From positions 1-14,247 of the forward strand of contig SXOM01000592.1 in assembly GCA_005776735.1 (NCBI GenBank): a stretch of 14,247 bases of DNA. Reading direction: 5' to 3'. This document shows positions 12,386 through 14,247 of the stretch, one piece after another (the first letter of the stretch is position 1; each line of letters begins with the position of its first letter). Source of the DNA: Pseudomonadota bacterium (lineage in GTDB: Bacteria; Myxococcota_A; UBA796; SXON01). Under the pieces are notes generated by a model, which was given only the letters and a program-made list of their open reading frames with translations, had not been told where the DNA came from and did not search any database. Both the position numbers and the translations under genes were made by a program.

Positions 12386-14143
12386 GTGATCGTCCTCCCC
12401 GCCACGATGCTCGTCGTGGCCGCGCTCGCGGCGGCCGCGGGCCTGCGGGAGCCGTGGTTGGCCCTCCTGGCGCTCCCCGGTCTGTACGTCGCGCCCGGTC
12501 TCGCGTGGGCGCGGGGGTGGGCCGCGCGGCGGGGCCCGGTCGACGCGGTGGCGCTGGCGTTCGACAGCTTCTGGTTCGGCCTGCCCGCGGGGATCGCCGG
12601 CCACGCCCTGGCGGCCGGTGTCGGCGGCGGGGTCGCCACGCAGCTCGCGGTGGCCACGGCGAGCGCGGTTGTTGGGGAGCTCTGGGTGCGCCGCGGGGTG
12701 GCGAGCGGGCGCATGCGTCCCGAGCTCGTGCGGCCCGCACCTCGGCCGGCGCTCGCGGTGGTCGCGGGGGCGGTGCTGCTCGGGGCGTGGTTCGCCCGCT
12801 CGGCGGGCGACGTTGCGCGGCCGCTCGACCGCTATTGGTACGTGGCCGGGGTCGAGGACCGGCTCCCCGTGCGCAGCGCCGCGCCGGCCGTGCTCGGCGC
12901 CCACGCGGTCGTCGGCGAGGCCGACGAGGGCGTCGTCCGGGGGGAGCCCGGCGCCCCGCTCACGCTCACCGGTCCCCACCCCGACCCGTTCCTCATCCTG
13001 GTGCACGGACCGGTGGGCCAGGGGACCACGGGCCTCGGTGCGCCCGTCGTGGTTCGCTCGGACCCGGTGGAGGACGCCGCCGAGGGCCCCGTCGCGCGCT
13101 ACCAGGACGCCGGCGTGGCCGCGCGGTGGGTCGACGGCCTGGCCGAAGGCGAGGCGCTGCACCTCCAGCCCGACGCTGACGTGCAGCTCTACGTCGTCGC
13201 GGCGCAGGACGGCGTCTGGAGCCTGCACGGCAGCGGGGAGCTGCGTTGGGTCCACTACTACCAGCTCCTCAACATGGTCGAGCAGCTCCGGTGGGCCGAC
13301 GCCCGCTGGGTCACCGACGTGCAGCCCCCGTTGTGGACCCGCGTGCTCGCGCCGGCGCTCGCGCTCACCGGCGGCGGCCAGCCCACGGTCAACGTGCTGC
13401 TCGCGTTGGTGCTCGCCGTCGGTGTGCTCGGCGGCGTGGGCTTCCTGCAGCGCCACGCCCCGGACGCACCCACCGCGGCGTGGTTGTTACCGGGCGCGGC
13501 CGCGGTCGTCGTCGGCAAGCTGGTGCTCGAGCCGGGCAGCGCGGGCATGCCGGACGCCTTGTACGGCGTTGCGATCGTCGCGGGCCTCGCGGGTCGGTAC
13601 GAGGGCTTCGGCCTCGCGGCGCAGCTCCTCCGCTACCCAGGCGCCGCCGTGGTCGCGCTCGGGGCCCTGTTGGCGGGCGACCGCCGCGCCGCCCTGCGGT
13701 TGGGGGCGCTGGTCGCCGCCGTCGCCGCCCTGTTCGGCCTCGGCGGTGCCGTCACCGGCGAGCTCGACGGGTGGCTCGGCACCGTGGCCTGGGAGTCCGG
13801 ACCCGAACATTGGCACGGCGAGCACGATCCCGCCGTGCTCCTCGGCCGTGCGCCCGAGTTCTACCGCACGTGGTTCACCTACGCGGCGGGGACGCCGCTC
13901 CTCGCGGCGCTCGCGTGGCCGCGGGGCACGCGGGTGGCGCTCGGCACCGCCGCCCTCTACTCGCTGCTCTTGTGCACCATCGACCACTCCCCGACGCACT
14001 ACTTCGTGCCCCTGGTGACGTTGTCGGCGTTGGCGCTCGGCTGTACGGCGGGGCAGCTCGGCGGCCGCCGCGGCGACCTGGTGGCCGCTGCGGGAACGCT
14101 CGGCCTGGCGTGGTTCTGGCTGCGGGGCGAGCTGGTGGGCTGA
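12386..14143 (+). CDS. Large polytopic membrane protein, GT-C-like, with extracytoplasmic insert
   Basis: The product is 585 aa from GTG 12386; ATG 12407 (residue 8) is an alternative. Hydrophobic segments lie at about 3-20, 24-42, 55-78, 84-100 and 121-138. A soluble, beta-rich, acidic region of about 140 residues (145-285) follows, then an aromatic-acidic stretch RWVHYYQLLNMVEQ and DVQPPLWTRV (310-320), and about 8 further membrane segments. The PPLW after a long outer loop recalls the PMT_2/GT39 pattern in which a PPL motif follows the acidic catalytic loop. Lipid-linked sugar transfer on the outer face of the inner membrane is therefore a plausible role, but no diagnostic motif is firm. 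The insert could bind a carbohydrate or protein acceptor. The frame upstream of 12386 is antisense to the dehydrogenase gene and is a shadow. Confidence 0.82.
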   Translation: MIVLPATMLVVAALAAAAGLREPWLALLALPGLYVAPGLAWARGWAARRGPVDAVALAFDSFWFGLPAGIAGHALAAGVGGGVATQLAVATASAVVGELWVRRGVASGRMRPELVRPAPRPALAVVAGAVLLGAWFARSAGDVARPLDRYWYVAGVEDRLPVRSAAPAVLGAHAVVGEADEGVVRGEPGAPLTLTGPHPDPFLILVHGPVGQGTTGLGAPVVVRSDPVEDAAEGPVARYQDAGVAARWVDGLAEGEALHLQPDADVQLYVVAAQDGVWSLHGSGELRWVHYYQLLNMVEQLRWADARWVTDVQPPLWTRVLAPALALTGGGQPTVNVLLALVLAVGVLGGVGFLQRHAPDAPTAAWLLPGAAAVVVGKLVLEPGSAGMPDALYGVAIVAGLAGRYEGFGLAAQLLRYPGAAVVALGALLAGDRRAALRLGALVAAVAALFGLGGAVTGELDGWLGTVAWESGPEHWHGEHDPAVLLGRAPEFYRTWFTYAAGTPLLAALAWPRGTRVALGTAALYSLLLCTIDHSPTHYFVPLVTLSALALGCTAGQLGGRRGDLVAAAGTLGLAWFWLRGELVG

Positions 14144-14160
14144 GCCGGAGGGCGGCGGCC

Positions 14161-14192
14161 CGCGACCGTCCCGAAGGCGGCCGAGGCTGCCG
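14161..14192 (+). repeat. Intergenic hairpin element, copy 2
   Basis: This element begins CGCGACCGTCCCGAA and continues GGCGGCCGAGGCTGCCG. It starts 17 bases after the stop of the membrane-protein gene and is 29/32 identical to the minus-strand copy at 46-77. It can fold locally as GGCGGC-CGAG-GCTGCC with one G-U pair. Both copies lie just downstream of a gene and point with its transcription. Confidence 0.55.
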
Positions 14193-14198
14193 GCCGCC
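14176..14198 (+). terminator. Strong hairpin downstream of the last gene
   Basis: GGCGGCCG (14176-14183), loop AGGCTGC and CGGCCGCC (14191-14198) form a perfect 8-bp stem that uses part of the repeat element. It is an alternative to the shorter fold of the element. No T tract follows. Bases 14199-14247 hold nothing else I can recognise. Confidence 0.5.
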
Positions 14199-14247
14199 GC
14201 GCCGCCCACCCGCACCCGCTCGATGCACCCGCCCATCCCGCTCGAAG

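Noticed and set aside
11159..13456. A 765-codon minus-strand frame
   Set aside because: It crosses three genes and two intergenic regions and is rich in Arg, Gly and His. The real minus-strand gene here is the dehydrogenase in another frame.

Overview
The window is very GC-rich, with G or C at almost every third codon position, GTG as well as ATG starts, and long stop-free shadow frames. One protein carries a TIGR02996 'repeat-companion' domain, which is typical of myxobacteria and planctomycetes. With the general style of the genes this suggests a Myxococcota-type bacterium. That is an inference: no rRNA or other phylogenetic marker is present.

Layout. (1) 92-3016, minus strand: a two-gene operon, transcribed right to left, of a CPA2-type cation/proton antiporter with two cytoplasmic universal-stress-protein domains, followed after 3 bases by an HTH-XRE regulator fused to a PTS EIIA-like domain. 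A possible leaderless promoter and two dyads lie directly at the antiporter start. (2) 3017-3278: a divergent intergenic region with a consensus sigma70 promoter (TTGACA-17-TACGAT) and a dyad at the likely transcription start. (3) 3279-4836, plus strand: higB toxin, higA antitoxin with a C-terminal extension of about 80 residues, a 162-aa DUF6941-like protein and a 40-aa ORF, all abutting or overlapping (ATGA, GTGA). The order toxin, extended antitoxin, third protein resembles chaperone-controlled toxin-antitoxin (TAC) systems, but the third protein does not look like SecB. (4) 4970-6484, plus: a polytopic GT-C-like membrane protein, overlapping by 50 bp at its 3' end with (5) 6435-7226, minus: a TIGR02996/leucine-rich-repeat-like protein. 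(6) 7253-9408, plus: an unrecognised two-gene unit, a membrane protein with a possible PH-like tail coupled by ATGA to a 492-aa soluble protein. (7) 9520-11064, plus: a nitrilase-superfamily enzyme with intact Glu-Lys-Cys triad and an unassigned N-terminal domain of about 195 residues, followed by a 72-aa protein (11161-11379). (8) 11476-12321, minus: an HSDL2-like short-chain dehydrogenase. (9) 12386-14143, plus: a second polytopic GT-C-like protein with a large extracytoplasmic insert.

The accessory-looking parts are the higBA-DUF6941-smORF operon and the nitrilase plus small ORF; both use A/T at third positions more often than their neighbours. A related 32-bp hairpin-containing element follows the outermost gene at each edge of the window (46-77 and 14161-14192, 29/32 identical when oriented with transcription). 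Weaker relatives lie on both sides of the toxin-antitoxin operon. I see no tRNA, rRNA, CRISPR array, transposase or integrase.
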